A DNA stretch of 64,000 nucleotides from Archilochus colubris (Eukaryota; Chordata; Aves; Apodiformes; Trochilidae): the NCBI GenBank assembly GCA_023079485.1, contig CM041083.1, positions 107,324,054 through 107,388,053 of the forward strand, given 5' to 3'. The position numbers were made by a program, and so were the translations under genes. How positions within the stretch are numbered: the stretch's first letter is position 1; every line of letters begins with the position of its first letter. Of this stretch, positions 62,946-64,000 are shown one piece after another. The notes beneath the pieces are model-generated. The model had not been told where the DNA came from, did not search any database, and was given only the letters and a program-made list of their open reading frames with translations.

Positions 62946-64000
62946 TGGCAGAGATACCTGAGCTGAAATCCCAAGCTGGAGCAGCAGGCAGGTGTTGTTG
63001 TACTGTGTTTTGCCTCAGCTGAGTGGGTCAAAGCCTTCAGCATGCTTGGGGGAACCACACAGGGCTGGCTGCCTGCAGTGGAAGCAAAGCCTTAAGGCTC
63101 ACTGAATTTCCACAGAGGAAACGCAAGGAACAATGATTCACACCAGACCAGCCCTAAGATTGTAAAAAGCAAGAGGTGTTTTCTCTAGGAATTGAATGGA
63201 AAGCTGCTTAGAACTATGGCTTTATCATTAGATTTAAAATGTCGTGCCAGAGACTGCTGGCAACATCTGATCCATAGCAGCCAGTGCCTGTGCTACCCAG
63301 CTCCCTCACATGGAGGGAGCCATGGCCACAGGAAAAACGCTCCTGTGGCCGTGTGCTACCCTGAGAATTATCATGGGGCAGCCTGGGGAGCCTGGAAAGC
63401 ATGAGAGCATCTGATGAGAGATGGTACCCTAGAGCAATTCTTGTAGGTACAGTAAGTGCAAGGGTATGTCCAACACTTTTTTAAAAAACACAGAGCTGCA
63501 TGTTGGCCCTTGAGCTCAGAGGAGCATTTGGCTTTGTCCTTGCCACACTCCCAAGTGTTGGCTCACAGCCTGCTCTCTTTTCATAGATAGTGTAGCACAT
63601 ACTTAGTATTCTATTCATGCCTCTCTGCAGATTTATGAATCTCAGTTTCTGACTTTGATCTGGTTCCTGCAACATTAATTAATTTCAGACCCTCTTGCTC
63701 CCTCTTTTTTTTTTTCCAGTATGCTATTTCTAATTATTTCTTATTCCTTGGGTTACCTACTTAATTTCAAAGAACTTTGCCCTGGGAGAAGATTACTTGG
63801 CTGCTGTAACAATGTGTGATAATTTATGGGTCATCAGTTAATTACACAGATGTGACATAGGGATCTGGTATCACACAGTCCTCTGGAGTCTGGCCTAGCA
63901 CTCAAAAATGGCATCAGTATTTGTCTCTCCAAACTGTGCACAGAATTGTAGGAGGAACCACAGGAAGAAGACAAGAAGGCACGGTCTTAAGTTATGCCAG
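62946..64000. other. No gene seen at right edge
   Basis: Composition returns to that of the surroundings after the CpG-rich block. No exon or repeat was recognised. If the block is a promoter firing to the right, a first intron would lie here. Confidence 0.5.

Overview
The window looks like a piece of a bird nuclear genome. The evidence is the many CR1-type LINE fragments (11 recognised) ending in the avian ATTCTATG-type 3' repeat, AT-rich low-gene DNA, and two intronless vertebrate claudin genes. The species cannot be fixed from the sequence. Nothing prokaryotic, viral or CRISPR-like was seen.

Layout. Both genes are on the minus strand in the left quarter: CLDN17 (3075-3743, 222 aa) and CLDN8 (15729-16403, 224 aa), about 12 kb apart. 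Each is one uninterrupted exon with a strong Kozak start, the complete W30...GLW-C54-C64 claudin signature, four membrane spans and a C-terminal Tyr-Val PDZ ligand. In mammals the same pair lies in the same order and orientation between GRIK1 and TIAM1. CLDN8 has a good TATA box with an AP-1 site behind it and a canonical poly(A) signal. CLDN17's control signals are weaker.

From about 16.6 kb to 62 kb I find no convincing gene. This stretch holds CR1 copies in both orientations (two pairs are head-to-head), a very long GGAA microsatellite at 41 kb, small tandem duplications and two striking perfect inverted repeats (36945-36996 and 23591-23618). At the right edge (about 62.05-62.95 kb) base composition changes abruptly to a CpG-rich block that looks like a CpG-island promoter with no visible coding exon. 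It is the best candidate for an unannotated transcription start.

How the genes work together. Both claudins are tetraspan tight-junction strand proteins that set paracellular ion selectivity or barrier in epithelia. As adjacent intronless paralogues they are a tandem duplicate pair and may share distal enhancers. I did not find a clearly new biological system. The most unusual items are the 21-bp perfect hairpin, the GGAA array, the orphan CpG island and a 271-codon ATG-started open frame beside a CR1 copy.
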